Part shown: piece after piece, positions 47,121 to 56,724 of the stretch
Layout of the letters: each line of letters begins with the position of its first letter
Position numbering within the stretch: the first letter of the stretch is position 1
From: Vibrio sp. RE86
GTDB taxonomy: Bacteria; Pseudomonadota; Gammaproteobacteria; Enterobacterales; Vibrionaceae
Direction of reading: 5' to 3'
NCBI RefSeq assembly: GCF_013114545.1
Contig: NZ_VTXI01000010.1
Location: forward strand, 90,455-154,454
DNA length: 64,000 bases
Made by a program: the position numbers and the translations under genes
The notes under the pieces: model-generated
What the model was told of the DNA's origin: nothing
The model's input: the letters and a program-made list of their open reading frames with translations, nothing else
The model's database searches: none

Positions 47121-48569
47121 TTACACGTCGTAAGTAGTAGACGCTGTATCGCCGCCCGTACCAGTCCAGTTTGTGTGGAAGAATTCACCACGTGGACGGT
47201 CAGTACGCTCATAAGTGTGAGCACCGAAGTAGTCACGTTGAGCTTGAAGCAGGTTAGCTGGTAGACGAGCAGTTGTGTAACCGTCTAAGAAAGATAGCGC
47301 AGAAATCGTACATGGCATTGGGATACCAGATTCTAGAGATTTCGCTGCTACTTTACGCCATGCCGCTAGGCTGCCTTGTAGGATGTTTTTGAAGTACTCG
47401 TCAGAACCTAGGAATGCGATGTCTGGGTTCGCTTCGTACGCATCACGGATGTTGCCTAGGAATGCGCTACGGATGATACAACCACCACGCCACATTAGAG
47501 CTACGTTACCGTAGTTTAGATCCCAACCGTTCTCGTTAGACGCTTCGCGCATTAGCATGAAGCCTTGAGCGTAAGAGATGATCTTTGAAGCTAGTAGAGC
47601 TTGACGTAGTGCATCAACCCACTCTTGCTTGTCGCCTTCAACTGGAGTAATTGTCTTACCGAATAGAGATTCAGCTTCAACACGTTGGTCTTTCAGTGCA
47701 GATAGACAACGAGAGAATACAGACTCAGAGATAAGCGTCAGTGGAATACCTAGGTCTAGTGCGTTGATACCTGTCCACTTACCAGTACCTTTTTGGCCTG
47801 CTGTGTCTAGGATCTTCTCAACTAGAGGCTCACCGTCTTCATCTTTGTAGCCAAGGATGTCAGCTGTGATTTCAACAAGGTAGCTGTCTAGCTCAGTCTT
47901 GTTCCAATCAGCGAATACAGCTTGCATCTCGTCAGCAGACATACCAAGACCATCTTTCATGAACTGGTAAGCTTCAGTGATAAGCTGCATGTCGCCGTAT
48001 TCGATACCGTTGTGTACCATCTTAACGAAGTGGCCAGCGCCGTCGTTACCAACCCAGTCACAACAAGGTTCACCAGCGTCAGTTTTTGCAGAGATACCTT
48101 GGAAGATAGGCTTAACCGCTTCCCAAGCTTCAGCTGCGCCACCTGGCATGATTGAAGGACCAAAACGTGCACCTTCTTCACCACCAGATACACCAGTACC
48201 GATGAAGTGGATACCTTTCTCGCGGCAATGTGCAACGCGACGGTTTGTGTCAGGGTAGTTAGTGTTACCACCATCAATGATGATGTCACCTTCGTCTAGA
48301 AGTGGGATTAGGTTGTCGATGAAAGTATCTACGACTGCACCAGCACGAACCATCAGCATTACTTTACGTGGTGTTTCTAGCTTCTCTACTAGCTCTTCTA
48401 GAGAGTACGCACCTACAATGTTTGTGCCTTTTGCTGGGCCTTCTAGGAACTCGTCTACTTTCGCAGCAGTACGGTTGTGAGCAACAACTTTGAAACCGTT
48501 GTCGTTCATGTTTAGGATAAGGTTCTGACCCATTACCGCTAGGCCAATTACACCGATATCACCTTTCAT
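47121..48569 (-). CDS. gnd: 6-phosphogluconate dehydrogenase, decarboxylating
   Basis: 482 residues, oxidising 6-phosphogluconate to ribulose-5-phosphate, CO2 and NADPH. The N-terminal Rossmann motif is GLAVMGQNLILNMNDNG. The substrate-binding signature is present in GTGVSGGEEGARFGPSIMPGG and HFVKMVHNGIEYGDMQLITE. The C-terminal helical domain contains GQKGTGKW, and the ending has the typical HTNWTGTGG. Length is normal. It is the last gene of the operon, 35 bases after pgl and followed by a clear terminator. Confidence 0.98.
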   Translation of the reverse strand: MKGDIGVIGLAVMGQNLILNMNDNGFKVVAHNRTAAKVDEFLEGPAKGTNIVGAYSLEELVEKLETPRKVMLMVRAGAVVDTFIDNLIPLLDEGDIIIDGGNTNYPDTNRRVAHCREKGIHFIGTGVSGGEEGARFGPSIMPGGAAEAWEAVKPIFQGISAKTDAGEPCCDWVGNDGAGHFVKMVHNGIEYGDMQLITEAYQFMKDGLGMSADEMQAVFADWNKTELDSYLVEITADILGYKDEDGEPLVEKILDTAGQKGTGKWTGINALDLGIPLTLISESVFSRCLSALKDQRVEAESLFGKTITPVEGDKQEWVDALRQALLASKIISYAQGFMLMREASNENGWDLNYGNVALMWRGGCIIRSAFLGNIRDAYEANPDIAFLGSDEYFKNILQGSLAAWRKVAAKSLESGIPMPCTISALSFLDGYTTARLPANLLQAQRDYFGAHTYERTDRPRGEFFHTNWTGTGGDTASTTYDV

Positions 48570-48604
48570 TATTTCTCTCCAATTTTCCTATTTGGACGCT
48601 CGCA

Positions 48605-49321
48605 TTACGCGATTTTTGCTGCTGCGTCTGAATCTAAGTACCACTCCGTTTCACCAGTTTTAGACTGGATTTTCGCTGCCGGATAAGGCAGTTCTTCAGC
48701 TGGAGTTGTATGAATTTCGTTTACGATCTCAACTTTACCTGCACCTAGGACTAGGTAGCTGATTCGTTTTGCTGCTTCTAATACTTTTGCTGTTTTAGAA
48801 ACGCGGATTTGTCCTGACTCAGGATGAGAAGCGAGAACAGATAGGTTCTCATCTTGATAATTAGTTTGGCCAGGGAACAGAGAAGCTGTATGACCATCTG
48901 CACCTACGCCCAGAAGAATCCAGTCAAATACTGGCGTGCCATTTTCAGTCGGGATAACATCAGCCATCTCTTTTGCAAAGCGTTCGGCTTCGACTTTTGG
49001 TTCATCTTCACCACGAATACGGTGGATGTTTTCAGCTGGCAGGCTCACTTTGGTAAACAGTAGTGTGTTTGCTTCACCGTAGTTGCTTTCAGCATCGTCA
49101 GGAGCAACGCAACGCTCATCACCCCACCAGAAGTGTAGGTTATTCCACTGAATGCCTTCAGCGTATGGTGCTTGTGCCAAAAGTTTGAAAAGCATCTTCG
49201 GTGTGCTGCCACCAGATAGTGAAATATGCACTGGGCGGCCTAGTTCACTGAAGGCTTTCATATCGTTTGCTAAGCTTTCAACTACCTGTTCAGCGGTTTG
49301 AAAAATCTTATGATTGATCAT
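48605..49321 (-). CDS. pgl: 6-phosphogluconolactonase
   Basis: 238 residues of the SOL/DevB type, hydrolysing 6-phosphogluconolactone. Motifs: [16 protein letters not shown], the conserved [19 protein letters not shown] and [17 protein letters not shown] with the catalytic His. I start at ATG 49321 (MINHKIF), which overlaps the zwf stop as ATGA. An upstream in-frame ATG at 49369 would lie deep in zwf. Translational coupling to zwf fits the pathway order. Confidence 0.97.
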   Translation of the reverse strand: MINHKIFQTAEQVVESLANDMKAFSELGRPVHISLSGGSTPKMLFKLLAQAPYAEGIQWNNLHFWWGDERCVAPDDAESNYGEANTLLFTKVSLPAENIHRIRGEDEPKVEAERFAKEMADVIPTENGTPVFDWILLGVGADGHTASLFPGQTNYQDENLSVLASHPESGQIRVSKTAKVLEAAKRISYLVLGAGKVEIVNEIHTTPAEELPYPAAKIQSKTGETEWYLDSDAAAKIA

Positions 49322-50823
49322 AGTTCGCAGTAATCCGTGTCTGTTAAGTTTTTGCATGGGAAACGCCATGCGCGGCCATCACGCTCGAGAAGTTCGTCGG
49401 CTTCTTGAGGGCCCCAAGTACCACAAGCATAACCAAAGAGCGCTTGAGGGTCTTGCTTGAAATCTAGAATTGGTTGAACGTACTTCCAACACGCTTCTAC
49501 AGCGTCAGTTCGTGCGAACAGCGTTGCATCACCATTTAGTGCATCAAGAAGTAGGCGCTCATAAGCCGTCAACATATTGGTTTCTTGAAGGTCAGCGTAA
49601 GAGAAGTTCATTTTCACTTCGCGAGCTTTGAAACCTGCACCAGGCTCTTTTAGTCCGAAGCTCATTTGGATGCCCTCGTCTGGCTGAATACGAATAATCA
49701 GTTTGTTCTCAGGTGCATCTTGACCAAATACTGGGTGAGGGGTGTTCTTAAAGTGAATCACAACTTCGGTAACGCGTGTCGGTAGACGTTTACCCGTACG
49801 TACGTAGAACGGCACTCCATTCCAACGCCAGTTGTTGATGTGCGCTTTTAGACCGATATAGGTCTCTGTACGTGAGTCATCCGCTACACCGTTTTCTTCG
49901 CGATAACCTAGAAGGTGTTGACCACGAACATCAGAAGCCGTGTACTGACCTAATACTAGGTCTTTACGCAGATCTTCTTCTTCTAAAGGTTTCAGGCACT
50001 GAAGCACCTTAACTACTTCATCACGAATTGAGTCAGCATTAATCTGTGCTGGTGGCTCCATTCCAACCATTGCAAGAACTTGTAGCAGGTGGTTTTGGAA
50101 CATATCACGAACTGCACCAGAGCCGTCGTAGTAACCGCCACGCTCTTCAACACCAAGGAACTCTGCACCTGTGATTTCAACGTACTCAATGAAGTTGCGG
50201 TTCCATAGCGGTTCAAACATCGCATTTGAGAAACGTAATACAAGAAGGTTTTGTACTGTCTCTTTACCAAGGTAATGGTCAATGCGGTAGATTTGGTGCT
50301 CTTGGAAGTGCTCGTGAATTTCTTTATCTAATTTTTGAGCTGACTCTAAGTCGTAGCCGAATGGCTTTTCGATGATAAGACGACGCCAGCCGTTCGATTC
50401 GTCATTCAGGCCATGAGCTGCAAGGTTTGCTGGGATAACGCCGTACAGACTAGGTGGTGTTGATAGATAGAAAAGGATGTTACCAGACTCAAATTGGTAT
50501 TGAGTATTTAACTCGTCTAAGCGAGTCGCTAGCTTCGCATAGTCATCAACTTCAAACGTATTAATCGCTTGGTAATGAAGGTGATTCATAAACGCATCAA
50601 GCGTTGCTGGTTCCGTTTTTTCCATTTCTTGAAGCGACTGCTTCAGTTTTTCGCGGTATGACTCATCGCTGTATTCAGTGCGACTTACACCTAAAATGGC
50701 GAAGTTTTCTGGAAGCTGCTTGTCAGCATAAAGGTGGTACAAAGCAGGGATCAACTTGCGGTAGGTCAAGTCACCCGAAGCACCAAAAATAACGATGCTG
50801 CTGTTTTCTGGTATTACCATCAT
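49318..50823 (-). CDS. zwf: Glucose-6-phosphate 1-dehydrogenase
   Basis: 501 residues, the first oxidative step of the pentose phosphate pathway, reducing NADP+. Coenzyme motif [19 protein letters not shown] and active-site signature RIDHYLGKE. Substrate contacts are typical in the middle region ([20 protein letters not shown]) and near the C terminus ([16 protein letters not shown]). Two adjacent ATG codons can start it; AAGGGAAGG sits directly before them and favours the second (50820). It heads the minus-strand zwf-pgl-gnd operon, preceded by a candidate promoter with an overlapping inverted repeat. Confidence 0.98.
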   Translation of the reverse strand: MMVIPENSSIVIFGASGDLTYRKLIPALYHLYADKQLPENFAILGVSRTEYSDESYREKLKQSLQEMEKTEPATLDAFMNHLHYQAINTFEVDDYAKLATRLDELNTQYQFESGNILFYLSTPPSLYGVIPANLAAHGLNDESNGWRRLIIEKPFGYDLESAQKLDKEIHEHFQEHQIYRIDHYLGKETVQNLLVLRFSNAMFEPLWNRNFIEYVEITGAEFLGVEERGGYYDGSGAVRDMFQNHLLQVLAMVGMEPPAQINADSIRDEVVKVLQCLKPLEEEDLRKDLVLGQYTASDVRGQHLLGYREENGVADDSRTETYIGLKAHINNWRWNGVPFYVRTGKRLPTRVTEVVIHFKNTPHPVFGQDAPENKLIIRIQPDEGIQMSFGLKEPGAGFKAREVKMNFSYADLQETNMLTAYERLLLDALNGDATLFARTDAVEACWKYVQPILDFKQDPQALFGYACGTWGPQEADELLERDGRAWRFPCKNLTDTDYCEL

Positions 50824-50908
50824 CCTTCCCTTAGAAACGAGGTAGTTAGCATGTGTATAGATTGCTAGCGTTTTGTTTAGAGGGCTAACCCTATCAACGT
50901 TAACTCAA

Positions 50909-50945
50909 ATTATAAAATTGATGCTGCCTATCAAACCGATAGGCA
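50909..50945 (-). promoter_or_regulatory. zwf promoter with overlapping operator-like inverted repeat
   Basis: On the minus strand a perfect TATAAT lies at 50914-50909. The 8-bp inverted repeat TGCCTATC-AAACC-GATAGGCA (50925-50945) covers the -35 position, where only a poor -35 is seen. There is no T run, so this is not a terminator. Such placement is typical of a regulator site, either an activator replacing the -35 or a repressor. The rest of the 360-base gap up to the HD-GYP gene shows nothing else I can support. Confidence 0.5.
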
Positions 50946-51183
50946 AAACCAAAAAATACTTAACCAATTGTAGGTGCCAATCGAGAAAGAGTGATCGGGA
51001 CCTAAATTCTATTTGGCAGCGTATTGTCTATGACTCTTTGACATACATCAACCTTTGAGATGGCAATCGATTAAATAATGACTAGTTTTGCACCTAAGCT
51101 GTTGAAAGTATGAGGTTGATAGCGAAAAGTTAGAGGCTCGATGAGCTAGAGTAAAAGCTCTGTAAATTTAAGCGGTATAAGCT

Positions 51184-54060
51184 CTAGAATCTAGATTTGA
51201 GGAATGTTCTTATTTGCCTAACATGAAACTCACGATCGACAGTGTCAATTTGTTCATCGGGCAAGTAGAGCGTGGCGTACTCTTGATCTATCTCTTGTTC
51301 TAAAAAGAGTAAGTAGAGTTTAGGGTCAATATGCCCAGAAGTAGCCATGTCAGTAAGAATAGTGAGGGACTCATTAAGTGACTTGGCTTTTTTATAGGGG
51401 CGATCACTCGATGTCAGTGCTTCAAAGATATCGGCGATTGCCATTACGCGGGCAGGGATTGATAGATCTTCTTCGTAAAGGCCTCTTGGATAACCGCGAC
51501 CATCCATTCGCTCGTGATGGCCGCCTGCAATTTCTGGAATGTTTTTGAGGTCCTCAGGGTAAGGAAGTCTCTTGAGCATGAGGATCGTCTGAATTATATG
51601 GTCGTTAATGATGAAGCGTTCTTCGTCGTTTAGCGTTCCTCGTGATACGAGTAAGTTATATAGCTCACCGCGGTTATATTTGAGCTGACTCGGTTTAAGC
51701 TTAAACTCTTCATCCCAACATTCTTGAGGGGTAATGTTATCCGTCCATGGGATCATATGAACAGGTTTGTCGCTAAGCAGGTATTCTAGGGTTGGGAGTG
51801 GTGAAGGTCTACCAGCTCTCTCTTTTTCAACCCAGGACACACCTAATTGATCGTCGAGTGTACGTATCCATTGAAGCTGACTGATGGTTTTTAGGCGTTC
51901 TTTAGCTGTTTCATCCATCTGCTCTGAGCCTAAGTTGCATTGCGCGACAAAGGCAAAGTCATCATCCAGTGCTGACAGTGATTGTTTGAGTTGCAACGCA
52001 AGAGCAGATTGATCTCCGCCTTCATTGACCGACTTCCAATATTCGACTTCCTTTTGCGCTTTAAGAACTTCAAAGCGCATTCTAATCTCGTGTATGCGGT
52101 CGTAGATAGTTTCGAGCTTGGTTGCTTTATCGATGACATATTCCGGGGTGGTTACTTTACCGCAGTCGTGAAGCCAAGAGGCTAGATGGATCTCTTCCCA
52201 TTGCTCTTTGGACATATTAAATAGTGGAAAGTAGCGCTCATCAGTTGCTGCGGCTTGAACTATTAGTTCAGTGAGTTTAGGGACTTTTTGGCAATGGCTT
52301 CCCGTATAGGGCGACTTTGTGTCAATCGCTGATGCAATCAGTTCAACAAAGGCATTTAACATCTCTTTTTGTTGTTCTATGCGATCGATATTTTCTTTCG
52401 CGATCGCGCCAAAACTTAACAGCTCTTTTAAAAACGCGTGTTTGTCGCTCTGTTCTGGCGTAATAGCGCGCTCGTAGCCTAGCAATAACACACCAACCAA
52501 TTGATGCTCTCGGTTGTGAAGAGGAAATAGGTATAAGTCGGAGTTGTAAAGTGAATCTCGATAGTTTGCTAGAGTGTTGTCATCAATGTTCAGGTGAACG
52601 ATCTCACCTTTGGCAAGTTGGGTGTGAGACCAAGCAGTGTTATGGATAAGCTCGTTGATGTCGATTTTAAAAGGAATGATGGCATGGTTGGCTGCACACT
52701 CGAACTCATTTTCTTTGTCGTCCCATGTATAAAACTTGATGGTTTCCGCCTTGGTTACCAAATAACTCTGATGAGCAATGGTTTTAGCAAGCACGCTGAA
52801 GTCTTGGTTGCTGGCGGTTTCTCTGAGTAATCGCAGAAGATCATAGAGCGTATGTTCCATGAGCTCGATAGAGTGGGTTAGGTTAGCCACCTCCGTGATT
52901 ACACTTTTTGAGTAGCGTGTTTTTTTAAAGTCGAAGCGGGCGATACTGTGAGTTTGCTCCATCAGCGATCTGAGAGGATTTGCCAAACGTTGCGCGACAA
53001 TCCAAACCACGACAAAGCAAACGGCGAGCATCGAAATGGCAACATTGATTTGTTTGTCACGCATTGAAAGCAAAGAGGCAAGCAGGTCATCTTGAGGTGT
53101 CGCCTCCGCCAGTAGCAGACGTGTTTCGCTATTAAGTGACACGGGAGTGAGAGTGATTGACCAGCGCAGACCGCCTTGTTCTAACGTTTCATACAAAACC
53201 TGGCTGGAGTTACGTCCTAACACGGTTCTGAAAAGGCTGGTTTCAGGTTCGTGAAGTGTTAGTTCACCCGTGTCAGAAGAAGAGGCATCGGTATTATGAA
53301 GAGCGAGGATCTTGAACTGATTGTCGAAAAGAAGAAGTTGAGTATTGTCTGAATACCCCAGTCCATGTAACTGCTCTGATAATGAGTCCAATGTAAAATC
53401 GGCACCGACGACGTTATTTCCATCCGGCGTTCTACGTGACAATGTCACACCTGTGGTTTTCAAAAAATAAAAGTAATACGGTTGGGTAAGTCGAATCGCG
53501 CCATCCCTATCCGTATTTTGAAACCAAGGCCTTGTACGAGGATCGAAGGTATTGCTACTGTTTTTCACACGGGCAAGGGTTTTAAAGTTGCCGTCTAAAA
53601 ACACAAATTCATTAAACCCTGAGACTTGGGTTCGATTGATCATCAATGTGGCTTTTGCGGGTGCATTAAAACGTTCTCTATCGATGTTGTTACGCAATGC
53701 TCTGATAAGTGTTAAATCGCCAGCTTCATTGGCGTAGTAAAAAGCGACGACGCCCGGATTTCTCTGAAAGATAATACTTAACGACGCCATTAAGCGCTTG
53801 TTGGAGGCCATTTTACTGTGCGAGTCAAGGTTTTCGCCGACAGCCATAAAGTCTAAAGTCGTGAATATCGCACTTGTCTTGACTTTAAACACCGATTCGA
53901 GCTTACGGCTGTTCTCCTGACTGAGTTCTTTTGCGCTGCCTGTTAGCAACTCTTGAGCGTGCTGATAACTGATCGCGATCAGTACGGCTCCGACAAGTGT
54001 CGTGAGGATAAGGAACAAGCTTGTAATGTGTATACTGAGCGAATAACGTTGTTTTCTCAC
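51184..54060 (-). CDS. Membrane sensor with HD-GYP phosphodiesterase domain carrying a large insertion
   Basis: 958 residues. A membrane helix (about 10-30), a large periplasmic Cache-type sensor (about 31-325; DPRTRPWFQNTD is Cache-like), a second helix (about 338-357) and HAMP lead to a GAF-like middle (about 430-565) and a C-terminal HD-GYP domain. Catalytic motifs are complete: HDCGK near 629-633 and GGHHERMDGRGYPRG near 845-858, then IADIFEALTSSDRPYKKAKS. About 215 residues separate the two motifs, where a plain HD-GYP domain has about 65-75, so there is an insertion of roughly 145 residues. It is expected to degrade cyclic di-GMP in response to an extracellular ligand. It stands alone on the minus strand. 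Confidence 0.9.
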   Translation of the reverse strand: MRKQRYSLSIHITSLFLILTTLVGAVLIAISYQHAQELLTGSAKELSQENSRKLESVFKVKTSAIFTTLDFMAVGENLDSHSKMASNKRLMASLSIIFQRNPGVVAFYYANEAGDLTLIRALRNNIDRERFNAPAKATLMINRTQVSGFNEFVFLDGNFKTLARVKNSSNTFDPRTRPWFQNTDRDGAIRLTQPYYFYFLKTTGVTLSRRTPDGNNVVGADFTLDSLSEQLHGLGYSDNTQLLLFDNQFKILALHNTDASSSDTGELTLHEPETSLFRTVLGRNSSQVLYETLEQGGLRWSITLTPVSLNSETRLLLAEATPQDDLLASLLSMRDKQINVAISMLAVCFVVVWIVAQRLANPLRSLMEQTHSIARFDFKKTRYSKSVITEVANLTHSIELMEHTLYDLLRLLRETASNQDFSVLAKTIAHQSYLVTKAETIKFYTWDDKENEFECAANHAIIPFKIDINELIHNTAWSHTQLAKGEIVHLNIDDNTLANYRDSLYNSDLYLFPLHNREHQLVGVLLLGYERAITPEQSDKHAFLKELLSFGAIAKENIDRIEQQKEMLNAFVELIASAIDTKSPYTGSHCQKVPKLTELIVQAAATDERYFPLFNMSKEQWEEIHLASWLHDCGKVTTPEYVIDKATKLETIYDRIHEIRMRFEVLKAQKEVEYWKSVNEGGDQSALALQLKQSLSALDDDFAFVAQCNLGSEQMDETAKERLKTISQLQWIRTLDDQLGVSWVEKERAGRPSPLPTLEYLLSDKPVHMIPWTDNITPQECWDEEFKLKPSQLKYNRGELYNLLVSRGTLNDEERFIINDHIIQTILMLKRLPYPEDLKNIPEIAGGHHERMDGRGYPRGLYEEDLSIPARVMAIADIFEALTSSDRPYKKAKSLNESLTILTDMATSGHIDPKLYLLFLEQEIDQEYATLYLPDEQIDTVDREFHVRQIRTFLKSRF

Positions 54061-54180
54061 AAGGCACCTACAAAAGAGGGTTCTATTTCAGTATCGAATA
54101 TTTTCACGAACCTGCAAAAAATTGGGCACTAGTGTTAAGGTGTCGCGTCAATTTAGAATTGGTGATTTATAAGTTGATAC

Positions 54181-54213
54181 AAAAAGCCCCTCTGATGAAT
54201 GAGGGGAATTTTG
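54181..54213 (-). terminator. Hairpin with T run on the minus strand, role unclear
   Basis: 6-bp stem CCCCTC/GAGGGG with an 8-base loop and, on the minus strand, CTTTTTG after it. It lies between the divergent HD-GYP and cytochrome b562 genes, where no minus-strand gene ends. On the plus strand it has a weaker AATTTTG. It could be a 5' leader hairpin of the cytochrome gene or the end of an antisense transcript. Confidence 0.45.
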
Positions 54214-54252
54214 TACAATTTGTTCCCGCTTAACACATGAAGAATAAAGATA

Positions 54253-54636
54253 ATGAAAAAGTTAGTCACACTTGTTGCCCTTGTCCTCTCAACTCACGCG
54301 TTTGCTGCAGACGTTGACTTAAAAGCGACGATGAAACAGATGAAAGTAGAATTTAAACATGCAGCTGAAGCGCAAGAATTAGGGGAAATGCAGGCTGCAG
54401 TGAAGAACCTGTCCGATTTAATCGAGCAATCAAAACGTGGTAATTACCCACCAGAAAAGTTCGATCTTTACCTAGAGGGGTTCAACAAACTTTCTGTGGC
54501 CGTTGATTCAGTCGAAGCTGAACTTAAATCAGGTAATCTTGAAGCGGCAAAAGCTGAGCTGAAACAAATCGATGACCTTCGTGTTGAGTACCATGACAAA
54601 CGTAACCCAAGTATTTGGAGCAAGATTTTTGGGTAA
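54253..54636 (+). CDS. Cytochrome b562 family protein
   Basis: 127 residues. The signal peptide (MKKLVTLVALVLSTHAFA) is cleaved before ADVDL. The mature protein of about 109 residues is a four-helix bundle, with the heme ligands Met near mature position 8-11 (MKQMKVEF) and His near the end (LRVEYHDKR), matching E. coli b562. No CXXCH is present, so heme is non-covalent. It is a soluble periplasmic electron carrier with unknown partner. It is a single gene, 115 bases before the DUF2946/PepSY pair. Confidence 0.88.
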   Translation: MKKLVTLVALVLSTHAFAADVDLKATMKQMKVEFKHAAEAQELGEMQAAVKNLSDLIEQSKRGNYPPEKFDLYLEGFNKLSVAVDSVEAELKSGNLEAAKAELKQIDDLRVEYHDKRNPSIWSKIFG

Positions 54637-54754
54637 TCGTCTAATTTTAAGGCTTAGTTTATAAATTTATTGACCAAGGTTCGATTTTTACGACTAATCG
54701 CTGAAGGTGTTACGATAAGGTTATATATTTGCGCTCAAGTAATTGAGAGCAATG

Positions 54755-55108
54755 ATGAAACGGTTATCAAACTTTAATCGAACAATGTTAATTGCAAGTG
54801 CCCTTAGCTGGGTGCTTGTCACTCTCATGCCTGTCATCAATGCTCACGGTGCTAATGCTGGCGTGTGGGCTACGCTTTGTACCGTTAATGGCTTCGAACT
54901 TATCCAAATCGAAGAGGGCAAGGCGGATACGCATCATGGAAAACCTTGTCCATTTAGCCATTTCTCAAGCTTTCACCACGACTCGCTTCCAACCACGACT
55001 CAACAGAGAAAATCTTCATTAGCGACGATTGAACGTTACGCTTTTTTGGCTCTAAGCGAACGTTATCAACTCGCTATCCCTCGCGCTCCACCAAGTGCTT
55101 ATTCCTAG
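54755..55108 (+). CDS. DUF2946 family protein, His/Cys-containing
   Basis: 117 residues from ATG 54755, with GAGAG five bases upstream (ATG 54752 and TTG 54743 are alternatives). One N-terminal hydrophobic segment (LIASALSWVLVTLMPVINAHG), then a domain with CTVNGFELI and the metal-like cluster HHGKPCPFSHFSSFHHD. DUF2946 proteins often neighbour TonB receptors or copper-related genes, from memory. Here it precedes a PepSY-TM protein by 112 bases, suggesting a metal-handling pair. Function not proven. Confidence 0.78.
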   Translation: MKRLSNFNRTMLIASALSWVLVTLMPVINAHGANAGVWATLCTVNGFELIQIEEGKADTHHGKPCPFSHFSSFHHDSLPTTTQQRKSSLATIERYAFLALSERYQLAIPRAPPSAYS

Positions 55109-55220
55109 TACACCTATAACTCATAACAATTAGGCAATAGCCACAAAGTAAAGTTTTTGCTCAGTAATACTCGATTGAATGTCGGGTCGTTGCTGTGCGC
55201 CAAAATAAAAGGAATAAGTA

Positions 55221-56681
55221 ATGTTGGGTAGTCAAGCTCAGACTCGACCTAAGGACACTTCACACTCGTCGGATGAAGAACATAAGAACAAGAACCAAGC
55301 CAAAGCACGTTATTTTCTCACATGGCGTTGGCACTTTTATGCGGGACTGTTCGTCATTCCATTTATGATCATGCTCAGCCTAACAGGCCTTGTCATGCTA
55401 TTTGATGACGAAATTGAACAGATTCGCTATCACGAAATTACACTAGTTGAACCACAACCTATCGCTTTACCTGTCTCTGTGCTCATTGAATCGGTCAGTA
55501 AGGCGTACCCAAACGGAACCGCAACTCAATACATTGCTCCATCAGATGTCGATCAAGCAAGTCGAGTCAGCGTCAGGCTTGAAAGCGGTAATACTGTCTT
55601 TGCAACCGTAGACCCGTACACAGGAAAAGTACTAGGGAAAATAGATAGAAGTGACAGTTGGTATCAACTCGCCAATGATATTCATGGCACGTTACTTATC
55701 GGTAAATGGGGAGATTACCTGATTGAGATTTCAGCAAGTCTCGGTATTTTACTCCTGGTTTCAGGCATTTATCTGTGGCTACCAAGAGATAATGCTTCGA
55801 AAGCTGGCTTCTTAAAAATTCGCAGCAACAATGGTATGCGAATTTTCATGCGCGATATCCACGCGAATCTAGGTGGAACCCTCTCAATCGTATTGCTGCT
55901 ATTTTTGCTCTCTGGGCTTGCATGGGCCGGTGTGTGGGGAGCAAAAATGGTACAAGGGTGGAACACTTTCCCAACCTACTACATATGGGGAGAAAAACCC
56001 GAGTCATCGATGACCCATGCGGAATTAAACCATGGCAGTGAAGAAGAAATGCCATGGAACCTTGAACATGCGGATGTACCGCAATCTCACCATGGTCATC
56101 ATAGTGATGCGCATTCAGACACGGCTTACGATACAAGCAAGACCGTCAGCGTCGATTTGGTCATTAACAAAGCTAAAGCGCTAGGATTTACTCAATATCG
56201 AGTCTTTTTACCTCAGTCTAAAACGGGCGTATTTACTGTGGCCGCCAACTCGATGGCGGGTGACGTAATCGACCCTAGACAAGACCGTACTACTCACTTT
56301 GATCAGTACAGTGGTGATGTGTTGGTTGATGTCACTTGGAATGACTACAGCGTTGTAGCGAAGTTAATGGCGGCGGGCGTCTCATTGCATCAGGGTGATA
56401 TCAGTCCAATTAACAAGTGGCTAAATGCGCTCTTTTGCGTGGCGTTTATTGCTATTTCAGTCACGGGCGCATTGATGTGGTGGAAACGTCGACCTGCAAA
56501 GCAGAACAGACTTGGAGTACCGATGCGCTTTGAGCAGGAAGGCATTTGGAAAGTGGGGATCTGTACATTGTTTGCGGTGTGTTTACTGTTCCCATTAGCC
56601 GGATTAAGCATCGTGGCAGTGTTACTGTTAGACACGCTTATGATTCGTAGAAGTAAGAGGTTAACGGCGTACCTGTCTTAA
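55221..56681 (+). CDS. PepSY-associated TM domain protein (flavin/iron-reductase-like)
   Basis: A 486-residue inner-membrane protein of the PepSY_TM family with about five helices. The N-terminal motif WRWHFYAGLFVIPFMIMLSLTG is followed by a PepSY domain (VDPYTGKVLGKIDRSDSW) and DIHGTLLIGKWGDYLIE with conserved His, then another pair of helices with DIHANLGGTLSI. A His-rich stretch (SHHGHHSDAHSD, about 291-302) lies in the periplasmic loop, and VSLHQGDISPINKWLNALF follows. Family members are linked to siderophore or metal reduction. AAGGAA precedes ATG 55221. The DUF2946 gene upstream supports a metal role. Confidence 0.85.
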   Translation: MLGSQAQTRPKDTSHSSDEEHKNKNQAKARYFLTWRWHFYAGLFVIPFMIMLSLTGLVMLFDDEIEQIRYHEITLVEPQPIALPVSVLIESVSKAYPNGTATQYIAPSDVDQASRVSVRLESGNTVFATVDPYTGKVLGKIDRSDSWYQLANDIHGTLLIGKWGDYLIEISASLGILLLVSGIYLWLPRDNASKAGFLKIRSNNGMRIFMRDIHANLGGTLSIVLLLFLLSGLAWAGVWGAKMVQGWNTFPTYYIWGEKPESSMTHAELNHGSEEEMPWNLEHADVPQSHHGHHSDAHSDTAYDTSKTVSVDLVINKAKALGFTQYRVFLPQSKTGVFTVAANSMAGDVIDPRQDRTTHFDQYSGDVLVDVTWNDYSVVAKLMAAGVSLHQGDISPINKWLNALFCVAFIAISVTGALMWWKRRPAKQNRLGVPMRFEQEGIWKVGICTLFAVCLLFPLAGLSIVAVLLLDTLMIRRSKRLTAYLS

Positions 56682-56697
56682 CGGCCAATGCAGTGAA

Positions 56698-56724
56698 AAG
56701 AGTGCCCATAACACGGGCACTCTT
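56698..56724. terminator. Terminator between convergent genes
   Basis: 10-bp stem AAGAGTGCCC/GGGCACTCTT with a 7-base loop, between the PepSY and LysR genes. T runs are short on both strands (TTATATT and TTTTC). Confidence 0.65.

Noticed and set aside
50901..50923. Possible HexR site in the zwf promoter
   Set aside because: Only an imperfect AT-rich palindrome is present and the flanking bases do not fit the TGTAAT...ATTACA pattern.
50873..51058. Plus-strand frame of 61 codons between zwf and the HD-GYP gene
   Set aside because: No ribosome site, unlikely composition, and it runs through the zwf promoter.
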